Positions 8,116 to 16,803 of a stretch of DNA of 64,000 nt are shown here, one piece after another (the first letter of the stretch is position 1; every line of letters begins with the position of its first letter). Position numbers and translations under genes: made by a program. A model generated the notes under the pieces. The model did no database searches and had not been told where the DNA came from. It saw only the letters and a program-made list of their open reading frames with translations. The stretch is from CAWIUB01 sp963839175 (GTDB lineage: Bacteria; Actinomycetota; Actinomycetes; Mycobacteriales; Jatrophihabitantaceae). The stretch covers positions 1 through 64,000 of the forward strand of contig CAWIUB010000036.1 of NCBI GenBank assembly GCA_963839175.1. The letters run 5' to 3'.

Positions 8116-8808
8116 ATGCCCACGCCGACGTTGCTCCTTGCCGTACACGGCACCCGATCCCTCGCCGGAGCGTCGGCGCTGCGCGAATTGCTGGAGCTGG
8201 TCCGCGCGGCACGCCCGGCCATCGACGCGCGGCTGTGCTTCGTCGACGTCCTGGAGCCGAGTCTGCGCACCGCCGCCGCGGCGGTCCGCGGCCCGCTGGT
8301 CGTCGTCCCGGGCCTCCTCTCGGCGGGCTACCACGTTCACGACGACATCCCGTCCGTGCTCGCTGGACGCCCGAACACCGTCGTCGCGCGGCACCTGGGC
8401 CCGGATCCACTAATCACCGACGTGCTCACGTCCAGGTTGCGCGCCGCATCCGGTCTGCCAGCCGATCTGGTCGCCCTCGCCGCGGTCGGCTCGAGTGATC
8501 GGGGATCGCGCGTCGACGTCGATGCAGCGGCAGCCGATCTGGCGAACCGGCTGGGGGTGCCAGTAGACGTAACGATCGTCGGGCCGGGGCTGGCGTCCCA
8601 CCTTGCGGACCTCGCCCGCAGTAGAAGGCTCGCCGTGGCGCCGTACCTGCTCGCCGAGGGCCAGTTCGCCGACGCGGTACGCCGAGCAGCGCCATACGGC
8701 GTGCCAGTCACCGACCCACTCGGCCCGGACGCTCGCCTCGCTCAACTGATCCTGCGCCGCTACGACGAGGCCGCGCTCACGCTCGTCGGCCCGGGCCCGG
8801 CCCGGTAG
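8116..8808 (+). CDS. CbiX-like sirohydrochlorin chelatase family protein
   Basis: A 230-residue protein of the CbiX/SirB chelatase fold, which inserts Co or Fe into sirohydrochlorin on the way to cobalamin or siroheme. It starts MPTPTLLLAVHGTRSLAG, with the family's N-terminal metal-binding histidine in the HGTR motif. A second candidate histidine pair lies in LLSAGYHVHDDIP, and a second half-domain begins near VTIVGPGLASHL. ATG 8116 was chosen because GAGG precedes it directly, whereas the longer frame upstream reads into tRNA-Asp flanking DNA. No other tetrapyrrole genes are nearby, so the metal cannot be assigned. Its TAG stop overlaps a possible -10 box (TAGACT, 8806-8811) for tRNA-Phe. 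Confidence 0.78.
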   Translation: MPTPTLLLAVHGTRSLAGASALRELLELVRAARPAIDARLCFVDVLEPSLRTAAAAVRGPLVVVPGLLSAGYHVHDDIPSVLAGRPNTVVARHLGPDPLITDVLTSRLRAASGLPADLVALAAVGSSDRGSRVDVDAAAADLANRLGVPVDVTIVGPGLASHLADLARSRRLAVAPYLLAEGQFADAVRRAAPYGVPVTDPLGPDARLAQLILRRYDEAALTLVGPGPAR

Positions 8809-8844
8809 ACTGCGCGCGGTTGCGGCACCGCATGGTGCCGTCCC

Positions 8845-8918
8845 GGCCAGGTAGCTCAGTCGGTACGAGCGACCGCCTGAAAAGCGGTAGGTCGGCGGTT
8901 CGATCCCGCCCCTGGCCA
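8845..8918 (+). tRNA. tRNA-Phe (anticodon GAA)
   Basis: The acceptor GGCCAGG pairs with CCTGGCC (8911-8917), discriminator A. The anticodon arm ACCGC-CTGAAAA-GCGGT gives GAA. The T loop is GGTTCGATCCC. The following bases are CCCA rather than a clean CCA. Confidence 0.95.
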
Positions 8919-8944
8919 CCCACGAAGTGCCAGCAGAAGAGTGC

Positions 8945-9217
8945 CTACCGCTCGGCGCTCCACGTCATGACGAACCGAGTGTGCGTGGGGACGAACTCAA
9001 GTCCGGCCTCGGCGGCTTCTGCAGCGGACACGAGGCGGTCTTGTCCAGGGACGAGCATCGCGTCCTGGACATCGATGGCCTCTGGCTCGCCGAGGTAGCC
9101 GCGCTCGGATGCGGCGACTCGGCCAGCGTGCAGGTCAGACTCGAGAAGAGACAGGTCGTTCGTGAGTGGAATGGCGCCGGAGTAGGTCCACGAGGGCCGG
9201 TCGGTTCGCTCAGTCAT
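8945..9217 (-). CDS. Hypothetical protein, 90 residues
   Basis: I do not recognise this protein. It starts MTERTDRPSWTYSGAIPLTN, is acidic and soluble, and shows no signal peptide or membrane segment. A purine-rich stretch (GAGGGCAGGA on the coding strand) directly precedes the ATG, which favours a real gene, as does amino-acid use typical of soluble proteins. It is convergent with tRNA-Phe. It could be a narrowly distributed conserved hypothetical. Confidence 0.5.
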   Translation of the reverse strand: MTERTDRPSWTYSGAIPLTNDLSLLESDLHAGRVAASERGYLGEPEAIDVQDAMLVPGQDRLVSAAEAAEAGLEFVPTHTRFVMTWSAER

Positions 9218-9535
9218 TCCTGCCCTCTCGATGCGCCCATTTCGTCATTCTCGCAGAACGATCGGCACCAGACAGCCGACCGCGGGGCCGGCTCCACCGC
9301 GCCTGCCGCCCTGAAGCCTGCCACGCGACGAACCGGGTAGGTGCCGTACGACGGCGCCGAGCTCGTCCTGCGGCGGGCACATTGGAACGCCTCGACCGGT
9401 CGCGACCCCGAGCAGCGTTCTCTCATGCCGGCAAGGGTGAGAAATTCTGGACCCGATGCAAAGGGCCAAGACCACGTCGCTATTGTCGTCCCAGTTCGCT
9501 TGCCAGCGTTGACGCGCGACGCGGATCCCGGGGAG
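9218..9535. other. Intergenic stretch without a supported gene
   Basis: About 318 bases between the divergent hypothetical gene and the VWA gene. Open frames run through it but the translations are low-complexity and lack recognisable sequence. It presumably holds the promoter of the VWA gene. I see no RNA gene or clear palindrome. Confidence 0.5.
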
Positions 9536-9538
9536 ATG

Positions 9539-11248
9539 ATGAGCGGTCGCCATGTCAGCTCGGCACGTCCGACGGGGCCCAAGCGATCCCCGCTGATCAT
9601 CGGCTTGGCTGTGTTGGTGACCGTCGCCGCGGTGGCGAGTGTGGTGGCGGTACTTGTCAGCCAATCGGGCACGTCGCCGTCCGCCGCCTCGTCGAGCCGG
9701 TCGTGCACCTCCGGCGTCGCGCTCACGGTCGTGGCCGCACCGGCAATAGCGCCGACCGTCAACGACGTGGCCTCGCACTGGATGAGCGGCAGCCCCGTCG
9801 TCGACGGAGCCTGTCCGACCGTCGTGGTACGCACGTCGAGCTCATCCACCGCGGAGGGGACGCTCGCCAAGCCCGACGTCACCATGCCCGATGTTTGGGT
9901 CCCCGACTCCTCGCTGTGGGTCCAGCGGCTGCGCGACGACACGATTGGCGTCGACTCCCCAGCGCAGAGCCTGTGGATCTATCCGCCTGTGGCCAGTTCG
10001 CCGCTGGTGCTCGCCACGACGTCCGGTCACGCGACTGCCCTCGCGGGTCCGGCCGGCAAGGGCTGGGCCAGCGCGATGTCGGCTGAAGGACCGATCTCCA
10101 TGGTCGATCCGACTACGAGCACCGAGGGCCTGTTGGCGCTGCTCACCACGCAATCTCTGGTGGACGGCGCGGCCGACACCCCGAGCCACCAGCTGGTCAG
10201 CACATTCGTCGGCCTGTCCCAGTCCGTGCTGGCCAACACGGACGCGGGTTTCCTCGCCCTGAGCAAGAATCAGGCGCAGGCCTTCCCAGCAAGCGAGCAG
10301 GACGTGCTGGCCGCCGACATGGCCGCAGGCAACCCCACCGCGGTTGCCGTCTATCCGGCGGGGAAGTCGTTGTCGCTCGACTTCCCGATTGTCCAGGTCT
10401 CGCCGCCGGGCGGGGATCCGGCCCGCCGAGACGCGGCGGTGGCCTTCATCGGCCAACTGTCAGACGGCTACGCCCAGCAGCGCATGCGCACGGCCGGGCT
10501 GCGCGACGCGGTGGGTCATCCGCTCGCCGCCGCGGACCCGTCCCTCGGTGTCGCGGCGCGCACGGTGAGCGCGCTCGGCGCGCCCTCGTCCAGCCACGAG
10601 GCCGATGGTCTGCGCGTGTGGACCGCCGCCGGTCGGGGGAACCGCACGCTCGCGGTCATCGACCTATCCGGGTCGATGTCCGAGACGGTCGGTGGCGGTC
10701 AGTCCAAGATCCAATTTGCGGCCGCAGCCGCGAAGGCGGCTGTCGACTTCTTCCCGGACACTTCGTCGCTTGGTCTGTGGGGCTTCTCCGTCGACCGCAC
10801 CCCGACCGCGGACTGGAGCCAGCTCGTTTCCCTCGGCCCACTCGGATCGCATGTCGGTGGGAAGACCCGACGCCTGGCGCTGACCGCCGCGGCCGCCAGC
10901 CTGCCCAGCCTGACCGGCGGTGACACCGGCCTGTACCAGACGACGCTGGCAGCGTTCGAGGCGGTCCGCACGGGATACGATCCGTCGCAGGTGAACTCCG
11001 TCGTGCTGCTCACGGATGGCGCCAACACCGACACGTCCGGCATCGACCTGCCCACCCTGCTCACCCGGCTGCGCAGCGAATCCAACTCGTCCCGCCCGCT
11101 GCCCATCATCACGATCGCAGTCGGCGACGACGCGGACGTCAACACGCTGAAGAAGATCTCGGCCGCCGCCGGAGGCAAGACCTACCCGGTCAGCGAGCCG
11201 GGCGACATCCGCGACGCGCTCCTCGACGCGATCATCCGAGCGGGCTAG
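9539..11248 (+). CDS. Membrane-anchored solute-binding-like protein with C-terminal VWA domain
   Basis: About 569 residues. An N-terminal membrane segment (SPLIIGLAVLVTVAAVASVV) anchors or exports the protein. The middle, from LTVVAAPAIAPTVNDVASHW, resembles a periplasmic solute-binding domain, and the last about 200 residues form a von Willebrand factor A domain with an intact MIDAS start (VIDLSGSMSE) and the later segment VVLLTDGANTD. Two adjacent ATGs exist (9536, 9539) just after GGGGAG; spacing slightly favours the second. Proteins with this pairing occur in many actinobacteria without assigned function. No transporter genes are beside it, so a role in metal-dependent binding at the cell surface is only inference. 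Confidence 0.75.
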   Translation: MSGRHVSSARPTGPKRSPLIIGLAVLVTVAAVASVVAVLVSQSGTSPSAASSSRSCTSGVALTVVAAPAIAPTVNDVASHWMSGSPVVDGACPTVVVRTSSSSTAEGTLAKPDVTMPDVWVPDSSLWVQRLRDDTIGVDSPAQSLWIYPPVASSPLVLATTSGHATALAGPAGKGWASAMSAEGPISMVDPTTSTEGLLALLTTQSLVDGAADTPSHQLVSTFVGLSQSVLANTDAGFLALSKNQAQAFPASEQDVLAADMAAGNPTAVAVYPAGKSLSLDFPIVQVSPPGGDPARRDAAVAFIGQLSDGYAQQRMRTAGLRDAVGHPLAAADPSLGVAARTVSALGAPSSSHEADGLRVWTAAGRGNRTLAVIDLSGSMSETVGGGQSKIQFAAAAAKAAVDFFPDTSSLGLWGFSVDRTPTADWSQLVSLGPLGSHVGGKTRRLALTAAAASLPSLTGGDTGLYQTTLAAFEAVRTGYDPSQVNSVVLLTDGANTDTSGIDLPTLLTRLRSESNSSRPLPIITIAVGDDADVNTLKKISAAAGGKTYPVSEPGDIRDALLDAIIRAG

Positions 11249-11276
11249 GCGCGGGCGACGCATGAAGGAACACACC

Positions 11277-12461
11277 GTGACCGATCCGACGCCCGACCTG
11301 CTACGAGGCCTCGTCACCCGCCGCGCCGCGCTCGCCGGGCTGGGCGGTATCGGTCTGGCGACGGTGCTCGCCGCGTGCGACAACGGGAGCCTGAAGCTGT
11401 CGAAGCCCTTGGCTTCTGCGGATCTGTCGGATGTCGAGAAGGTCGTCAACTGGTCGAACTGGCCCGACTACATTGACGTCGACAGCGACACCAGCGCGCA
11501 CCCCACGCTCGACGAGTTCACCAAGCGCACCGACATAAGGGTGAACTACACCGAGGACTACAACGCGAACGAGGAGTTCTACACGAAGGTGCAGCCGCAG
11601 TTCGCCGCCGGTCAGGACGTCGGACGCGACACCTGGTGCGCCACCGACTGGATGGTGGCTCGGCTCATCCGGCAAGGCTATCTGCAGAAGCTGGACAAGG
11701 CGAACATCCCCAACGTGGCAAACCTGCAGTCTTCGCTGCGCGACGTCGAATACGACCCTGGCCGGCAGTACTCGCTGCCCTGGCAGAGCGGGTTCACCGG
11801 GATCGGCTACAACCCGAAAGCTACCAAGGGCAAGAAGATCGAGTCGGTCTCGCAGCTGTTCACCGCGCCCGAGCTCAAGGGACGGGTGACCTTGCTGACC
11901 GAGATGCAGGACACCATGGGCCTGACGATGCTCGACATGGGTATCGACCCGGCCAAGTTCACCGACGCGGACTTCGACAAGGCGATCGCGCGGCTCAGGC
12001 AGGTCAAGGCATCCGGTCAGCTGAAGGGCTTTACCGGCAACGACTACACGAAGGGCCTGGCCTCTGGGCAGATCGCGGCCTGCTTCGCTTACACCGGCGA
12101 CATCGTCCAGCTGCAGAGCGACAACCCGGCGCTTGGCTACAGCCTGCCGCAGCGCGGGCACGTCATCTGGTCGGACAACTTCGTCATCCCCAATGCCGCC
12201 AGGCACAAGAAGAACGTCGAGCGATTGATCAACTACTTCTACGAGCCGGCCACCATGGCCACCGTCGAGGACTACGTCAACTACATCTCGCCGGTGAACG
12301 GATCGCGGGAAGTCCTGCTCAAGTCCGATCCCGACGTCGCGAAGAACGTGCTGATCTTCCCGACCGCGGACGTGCTCGCCCGCGCGCACGTCTTTCGCGG
12401 TGTGACTGAGGCGCAGGAGAAGCGGTACAACGCCGCGTTCCAGTCGCTGATCGGCGGCTGA
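11277..12461 (+). CDS. PotD-like spermidine/putrescine-type binding lipoprotein (orphan)
   Basis: A 394-residue extracytoplasmic binding protein. The N-terminus has a twin-arginine-like lipoprotein signal (TRRAALAGLGGIGLATVLAAC), cleaved before the lipobox cysteine. The mature part starts VVNWSNWPDYID, the typical first strand of polyamine-binding PotD/PotF proteins, and contains LPWQSGFTGIGYNPK and later SDNFVIPNAARHKKN. The GTG at 11277 is preceded by GAAGGA at about 8 bases, better than the ATG at 11262. No PotA, PotB or PotC gene is present, so its membrane partners must be encoded elsewhere, or it acts as a sensor. Spacing of 28 bases suggests cotranscription with the VWA gene. Confidence 0.85.
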   Translation: MTDPTPDLLRGLVTRRAALAGLGGIGLATVLAACDNGSLKLSKPLASADLSDVEKVVNWSNWPDYIDVDSDTSAHPTLDEFTKRTDIRVNYTEDYNANEEFYTKVQPQFAAGQDVGRDTWCATDWMVARLIRQGYLQKLDKANIPNVANLQSSLRDVEYDPGRQYSLPWQSGFTGIGYNPKATKGKKIESVSQLFTAPELKGRVTLLTEMQDTMGLTMLDMGIDPAKFTDADFDKAIARLRQVKASGQLKGFTGNDYTKGLASGQIAACFAYTGDIVQLQSDNPALGYSLPQRGHVIWSDNFVIPNAARHKKNVERLINYFYEPATMATVEDYVNYISPVNGSREVLLKSDPDVAKNVLIFPTADVLARAHVFRGVTEAQEKRYNAAFQSLIGG

Positions 12462-12505
12462 CTGCCGTGCCTACGGTCGTCACCCTGCTGCTCGCCGCGG
12501 TTCCG

Positions 12506-14215
12506 TCAGCCACCTGAGCTCTTGGCCGCCGAGGTTGCCTCGTCCCGCTCCCTGTGTGTGGCACCAACTGGGTCGCGCGCCGCGTCGACAACGGGCGCCT
12601 CCTCCGCCCGGGCAGCCTCGAGACCGGACATCGTGCGCAGCGGAATCTCCTTGAGGAACAACGACAACACGAACGCGATCACCACCACGCAGGCGCCGAC
12701 CAGGAAGACAATGCTCATCGCGTCGGAGAAGCCAACCTTGAACGGGTGGGCAAGCACGCTGTCGATGTGCGCGAGGAACGACGTGTCGTTGATGCTGGCC
12801 GAGCCGCCGGCGATCGGCTTCAGCTGATCGGGGTGCGCGTGCGCGGCCGCCTGATAGGCGGGATCGTGCGCCGCGGTCTGGTACGCGGACTTGATCTTGC
12901 CGGGCACCGCGGAGAACAAGATCGACAAGAAGACCGCGGTGCCCAGTGTGCCGCCGACCTGCCGGAAGAACGTCACCGACGAGGTGGCGACCCCCATGTC
13001 GCGCACCGGTACCGCGTTCTGCATGGCCAGCACGATCGTCTGCATGTTCAGGCCCAGTCCCGCACCGAAGATCAGCATGTAGAGGTCGGTATGCCACAGC
13101 GCGGTGTCGGCGCCGATCGTGTGCATGAGCAGCAGGCCGACGACCAGCAGTGCGCTGCCGATGACCGGGAAGATCTTGTAGCGGCCGGTCCGCGAGGTGA
13201 TCTGGCCTGCGATCACCGAGGCGCCCATGATGCCGAAAACCATCGGCAGGAGCAGCAGCCCGGCCTCGGTGGGGGATGCTCCCTTGACGATCTGCAGGTA
13301 CAGCGGGATCGAGGCCATACCGCCGAACATCCCGATACCGATCACGAACGACTGCGACGACCCCACCGAGAACACGCTGTTTCGGAACAGCCGCAGCGGG
13401 ATGAGCGCGTCGTCGCCCATCCGCGACTCGACGAGCACGAAGGCGATGAGCCCGAGCAAGCCGAACAGGTAGCAGGCGAACGCCGCCCCGGACGCCCAGC
13501 CCCACTCACGTCCCTGCTCGGCGATGATCAACAGCGGCACCAGGCCGACAACGAGTGCGGTGGCACCACCCCAGTCGATGCGGTGATCGCGGCGCTGGTG
13601 CGACACGTGTAGCACACGGTTCACGACGAACAAGGCGGCAAGGCCGATCGGCACGTTGATCCAGAAGATCCAGCGCCAGCCGGTGATGCCGAAGATGCTG
13701 GCCTGCCCAGCGAAGAACCCGCCGACGACCGGCCCGAGCACGCTGGACGTGCCGAACACGGCCATGAAGTAGCCCTGATAGCGTGCCCGCTCTCGGGGGG
13801 CGACGATGTCGCCGAGGATGGCCAGCGCCATAGAGAACAGGCCGCCGGCTCCGATGCCCTGGAAAGCGCGGAACGCGGCCAGCATGTACATCGACGTCGC
13901 GAGGCCGCACAGCGCGGAGCCGAGGATGAACACCGCGATGGCGAACAGGAACAGCGGCTTGCGTCCATAGATGTCGGACAACTTGCCGTAGAGCGGGGTG
14001 GAGATCGTCGAGGTGATCAAGAACGCGGTGGTGACCCAGGCCTGAGCGCTCAGCCCGTTCAGGTCATCTCCGATCGTCCGGATCGCGGTCGCGACGATCA
14101 TCTGGTCGAGAGCCGCCAGGAACATACCCATCAGCAGCCCGGACAGGATCGTCAGAATCTGCTTGTGAGTCAGCGGCCCGTCCTGGATGGGCGTGGTAGC
14201 CGATGCAGCAGACAT
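12506..14215 (-). CDS. DHA2-family (14-TM) MFS drug exporter
   Basis: A 569-residue EmrB/QacA-type proton-drug antiporter. Key sites are LDQMIVATAIRTI in TM1 (the DHA2 motif D1), GKLSDIYGRKPLFLF (motif A), and GPVVGGFFAG (motif C of exporters). Fourteen hydrophobic segments can be traced; a hydrophilic loop (about 430-480) precedes the last TM. The tail beyond residue 525 is charged and soluble. The start ATG shares its A with the TGA stop of the MarR gene, so the two are translationally coupled; the pair is a standard self-regulated efflux operon. The substrate is unknown. Confidence 0.9.
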   Translation of the reverse strand: MSAASATTPIQDGPLTHKQILTILSGLLMGMFLAALDQMIVATAIRTIGDDLNGLSAQAWVTTAFLITSTISTPLYGKLSDIYGRKPLFLFAIAVFILGSALCGLATSMYMLAAFRAFQGIGAGGLFSMALAILGDIVAPRERARYQGYFMAVFGTSSVLGPVVGGFFAGQASIFGITGWRWIFWINVPIGLAALFVVNRVLHVSHQRRDHRIDWGGATALVVGLVPLLIIAEQGREWGWASGAAFACYLFGLLGLIAFVLVESRMGDDALIPLRLFRNSVFSVGSSQSFVIGIGMFGGMASIPLYLQIVKGASPTEAGLLLLPMVFGIMGASVIAGQITSRTGRYKIFPVIGSALLVVGLLLMHTIGADTALWHTDLYMLIFGAGLGLNMQTIVLAMQNAVPVRDMGVATSSVTFFRQVGGTLGTAVFLSILFSAVPGKIKSAYQTAAHDPAYQAAAHAHPDQLKPIAGGSASINDTSFLAHIDSVLAHPFKVGFSDAMSIVFLVGACVVVIAFVLSLFLKEIPLRTMSGLEAARAEEAPVVDAARDPVGATHRERDEATSAAKSSGG

Positions 14216-14823
14216 CAGGACTCCTCACGCTGTTCGGTAGACACCGGGCCGGCTGGCGCGGGTGGGTAATGAGCAGCGGAAGCGACGAACTGCGGGCGGA
14301 AAGCATCCTTGGCAAAGCGGGCCATCAGCGTGGCGAACTGGCGGCAGTCGTCGTCGCTCCAATTGCGCAGCATGTGGGCGAGGTACTCGTTGCGCACCTG
14401 GTTGTGGTCGGCGTAGATGGCAAGGGCTTTCTCGGTCGCGACGAGCACGCTGGCCCGTCCGTCGACCGGATCGGCACGCCGCTCGACAAGACCGTCCCTG
14501 ACCATGGCAGCAACCTGCCGGCTGACGGTCGAGGCATCGGACTGGACGCAGTCGGCGAGTGTCCCCACACGCACTGGTCCCTCCCTGACCAACTGCGCGA
14601 TGAGCACCTGCACCGACCAGTCGACGTCGTGCTTGGCAGCCGCCAGGTACTGGGATCTCGCCCGGCCGACCGTCCGGATGAACCGGGAGAGCGTGTCGCC
14701 CAGATCGGCGATGGCATCGGCGCTCGGTTGGGGCGCCGCCGCTGATTCGGTGGTTGTCGACTGGCCGGCGACGACGCCGTCCTCCGACTCGACGGCGGCA
14801 GACCAGATCACGGAGTCTCCCAC
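14215..14823 (-). CDS. MarR-family transcriptional regulator
   Basis: About 202 residues with a winged helix: VREGPVRVGTLADCVQSD followed by ASTVSRQVAAMVRDGLVERR and the wing DPVDGRASVLVATEKAL, all diagnostic of MarR. The first about 35 residues are a low-complexity lead. GTG 14823 is the furthest start; no ribosome site precedes it, and a -10-like TTGTAT on the coding strand ends 11 bases upstream, so the message may be nearly leaderless. It probably represses itself and the coupled MFS exporter through the inverted repeat at 14842-14860 and releases on binding a phenolic or drug ligand. Confidence 0.85.
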   Translation of the reverse strand: MGDSVIWSAAVESEDGVVAGQSTTTESAAAPQPSADAIADLGDTLSRFIRTVGRARSQYLAAAKHDVDWSVQVLIAQLVREGPVRVGTLADCVQSDASTVSRQVAAMVRDGLVERRADPVDGRASVLVATEKALAIYADHNQVRNEYLAHMLRNWSDDDCRQFATLMARFAKDAFRPQFVASAAHYPPAPAGPVSTEQREES

Positions 14824-14841
14824 TTGTTTGCGTCATACAAC

Positions 14842-14860
14842 TACTTGCTCAGCACAAGTA
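14842..14860. promoter_or_regulatory. Candidate MarR operator
   Basis: A perfect inverted repeat TACTTG-N7-CAAGTA lies 18 bases upstream of the MarR GTG, covering the expected -35 region. Size and place fit a MarR-dimer site. Confidence 0.6.
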
Positions 14861-14936
14861 TTGTGCTCGCGCAGCCGCACGGCAAGTCGGGAAACTCTCA
14901 CCCGACGGGACGGGCGCCGATCTCACCAGATCGGGC

Positions 14937-14968
14937 CCCGTCGATTTGGAACCCCGTCGATTTGGAAC
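14937..14968. repeat. Two tandem copies of a 16-bp unit
   Basis: CCCGTCGATTTGGAAC occurs twice back to back (14937-14952 and 14953-14968), just downstream of the bldC stop. It is a local duplication with no visible function. Confidence 0.8.
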
Positions 14969-14985
14969 TATGGGCGATCGACAGG

Positions 14986-15195
14986 TCAGGCGACCACGTT
15001 GTGGGTGTTGCCCTCCAGCAGCGAACGGACCTCGGCCTCCCGGTACCGGCGGTGCCCGCCGAGCGTGCGGATCGAGGTCAGCTTGCCGGCCTTGGCCCAC
15101 CGGGTAACCGTCTTCGGGTCGACGCGAAACAGCGTCGCGACCTCCGACGGGGTGAGCAGCGGCTCTGACTCCGGGCGGTGACGAGAGCTCGTCAT
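14986..15195 (-). CDS. bldC: BldC-type MerR-like DNA-binding regulator
   Basis: A 69-residue single-domain regulator. The core EPLLTPSEVATLFRVDPKTV continues into TRWAKAGKLTSIRTLGGHRR and is nearly identical to Streptomyces BldC, a small MerR-like winged helix that controls developmental timing by cooperative head-to-tail binding. The ATG at 15195 was chosen from homolog length; an AGGA is next to it. In many non-sporulating actinobacteria bldC also sits beside the purM-purF block and a DUF3073 gene, as here. Its targets in this organism cannot be seen. Confidence 0.92.
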   Translation of the reverse strand: MTSSRHRPESEPLLTPSEVATLFRVDPKTVTRWAKAGKLTSIRTLGGHRRYREAEVRSLLEGNTHNVVA

Positions 15196-15540
15196 TCCTG
15201 TCGCCCCCCTTCTGGGAATAATGTGACGCGGGTCCTGTTCCGGCGTTACAGACCCAGTATGCACAACGGCCGGGGAAGTTCCTACCGCAACTTCCCGTCG
15301 TGTCCACTCTGTGCCATCAACACCCTTCGTGCGGTGCGGGCCCTGTGCCGGGCCATGCCGAGCGTGACCGGTCAGCCGCGGATCACACGCGTGGTCGGGT
15401 GCGAACGCCCACAGGCGCGCGGTACGCTCGGCTCACGACGATGACAACATTCCCGGCGCACGCCGCTGCATCGAGCACAGGCCCGGTGGGTCAGCCGACA
15501 GCCGCTGCCCGGACGACCGTGTGAGCGAGGGGGTCGAGCC
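15196..15540. promoter_or_regulatory. Divergent intergenic region of bldC and DUF3073 with an inverted repeat
   Basis: These 345 bases separate two divergent genes and contain no gene I can support. GGGAAGTT (15273-15280) and AACTTCCC (15289-15296) form a perfect 8-bp inverted repeat with an 8-base spacer, about 80 bases upstream of bldC, a plausible operator. No terminator-like T tract follows it. Confidence 0.45.
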
Positions 15541-15741
15541 ATGGGGCGCGGCCGTGCGAAAGCAAAGCAGACAAAGGTGGCCCGGGAACTCAAGTACAGC
15601 TCCCACCCGACAGACCTAGACGCCTTGCAGCGCGAACTGGGCGGTTCGGGGCACTCCCCCGACTCCTTTGCGCACGATCCGCACGGTGGCTCGGACGACG
15701 ACGAGTACGACCCGGACGATTGGGCCAGCGCCTCCCGCTGA
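15541..15741 (+). CDS. DUF3073 small conserved protein
   Basis: A 66-residue protein starting MGRGRAKAKQTKVARELKY, basic at the N-terminus and very acidic at the C-terminus (DDDEYDPDDW). This is the DUF3073 family, almost restricted to actinobacteria and of unknown function; the charge layout suggests RNA or protein binding but that is inference. GAGGGGG lies about 8 bases before the ATG. Its TGA is directly abutted by the convergent purM stop, with no space for a terminator between them. Confidence 0.92.
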   Translation: MGRGRAKAKQTKVARELKYSSHPTDLDALQRELGGSGHSPDSFAHDPHGGSDDDEYDPDDWASASR

Positions 15742-16803
15742 TCACCGCCAGTTGGCCGCCGCGCCCAGGTAAGCGCCAGCCAGCGTGACCTCGCCCTCTC
15801 CGGGGCGGACGTTGCCGACCCGCCAGGCTGGCACCTGCCGTCCGGCCAGCAGCCGAAGGGCGGTCGATTCCTGCTCCGCGGGCAGGACCGCGACCATGCC
15901 GACGCCGAGGTTGAACGTCAGCTCTAACTGCGCGCGGCTTACCGAGCCGGTCTGCGAGATCAAGTCGAAGATCGGCTGCGGTGCCCAGGTCGACCGGTCG
16001 ATGAGTGCCGTGACATCAGGCGGCAGCACGCGCCCTAGGTTGCCCGCGAGCCCGCCGCCGGTGATGTGCGCGAACGCGTGCACGTCGCAGTCAGCAGCCA
16101 GCGCCAGGCAGTCCCGCGCGTAGAGGCGGGTCGGTTCGAGCAGCTCGTCGGCCAGCGTGCGCCCGCCCAGCTCGGCTGGCGTCGCGTCCAGCGGCACGTC
16201 GCGCAGCACCTGGCGCACCAACGAGTAGCCGTTCGAGTGCAGCCCGGACGAGCCGAGCGCGATCAGGACGTCACCGGCCCGAACCCGGTCCGCCCCGAGG
16301 ACTCGATCGGCGTTGACCACCCCGACCGCAGCACCCGAGACGTCGTACTCGTCCGGGCGGAGCACACCGGGATGCTCCGCGGTCTCGCCACCCACGAGCG
16401 CACAGCCAGCCTGCACGCACCCTTCGGCGATGCCGCCGACGATGGCCGCGATCTTCTCCGGCACCACCTTGCCCGTGGCGATGTAGTCGGTCATGAACAG
16501 CGGCTCGGCGCCGACGATCACCAGGTCGTCAACCACCATCGCGACCAGGTCGATGCCAATCGTGTCGTGCCGGTCGACGGCCTGGGCGATCACGAGCTTG
16601 GTGCCGACCCCGTCGGTGGAGCTGGCAAGAATCGGCTGCGGGTACTTGGCGAGATCAAGCCGGAATAGCCCGGCGAATCCGCCCAAGCCGCCGAGCACCT
16701 CGGACCGGCCAGTGCGCTTGGCGGCCGCTTTCATCAGCTCGACGGCCCGCTCCCCCGCCGCAATGTCAACGCCTGCTCCGGCATAGGACGGCTCGGACGT
16801 CAC
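15742..16803 (-). CDS. purM: Phosphoribosylformylglycinamidine cyclo-ligase (AIR synthetase)
   Basis: PurM closes FGAM to aminoimidazole ribotide with ATP, step five of purine synthesis. The 353-residue protein has the family signature SSTDGVGTKL near residue 61, then GIDLVAMVVDDLVIVGAEPL, CALVGGETAEHPG and ALGSSGLHSNGYSLVR, with AIRS N- and C-domains of normal length. The start is a GTG whose bases overlap the purF stop (GTGA), giving translational coupling to purF. It is the last gene of the minus-strand purF-purM unit. Confidence 0.97.
   Translation of the reverse strand: MTSEPSYAGAGVDIAAGERAVELMKAAAKRTGRSEVLGGLGGFAGLFRLDLAKYPQPILASSTDGVGTKLVIAQAVDRHDTIGIDLVAMVVDDLVIVGAEPLFMTDYIATGKVVPEKIAAIVGGIAEGCVQAGCALVGGETAEHPGVLRPDEYDVSGAAVGVVNADRVLGADRVRAGDVLIALGSSGLHSNGYSLVRQVLRDVPLDATPAELGGRTLADELLEPTRLYARDCLALAADCDVHAFAHITGGGLAGNLGRVLPPDVTALIDRSTWAPQPIFDLISQTGSVSRAQLELTFNLGVGMVAVLPAEQESTALRLLAGRQVPAWRVGNVRPGEGEVTLAGAYLGAAANWR

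Noticed and set aside
14937..14968. Tandem 16-bp repeat as a regulatory iteron
   Set aside because: Only two exact copies with no symmetry, downstream of both flanking stop or start signals; more likely a simple duplication.
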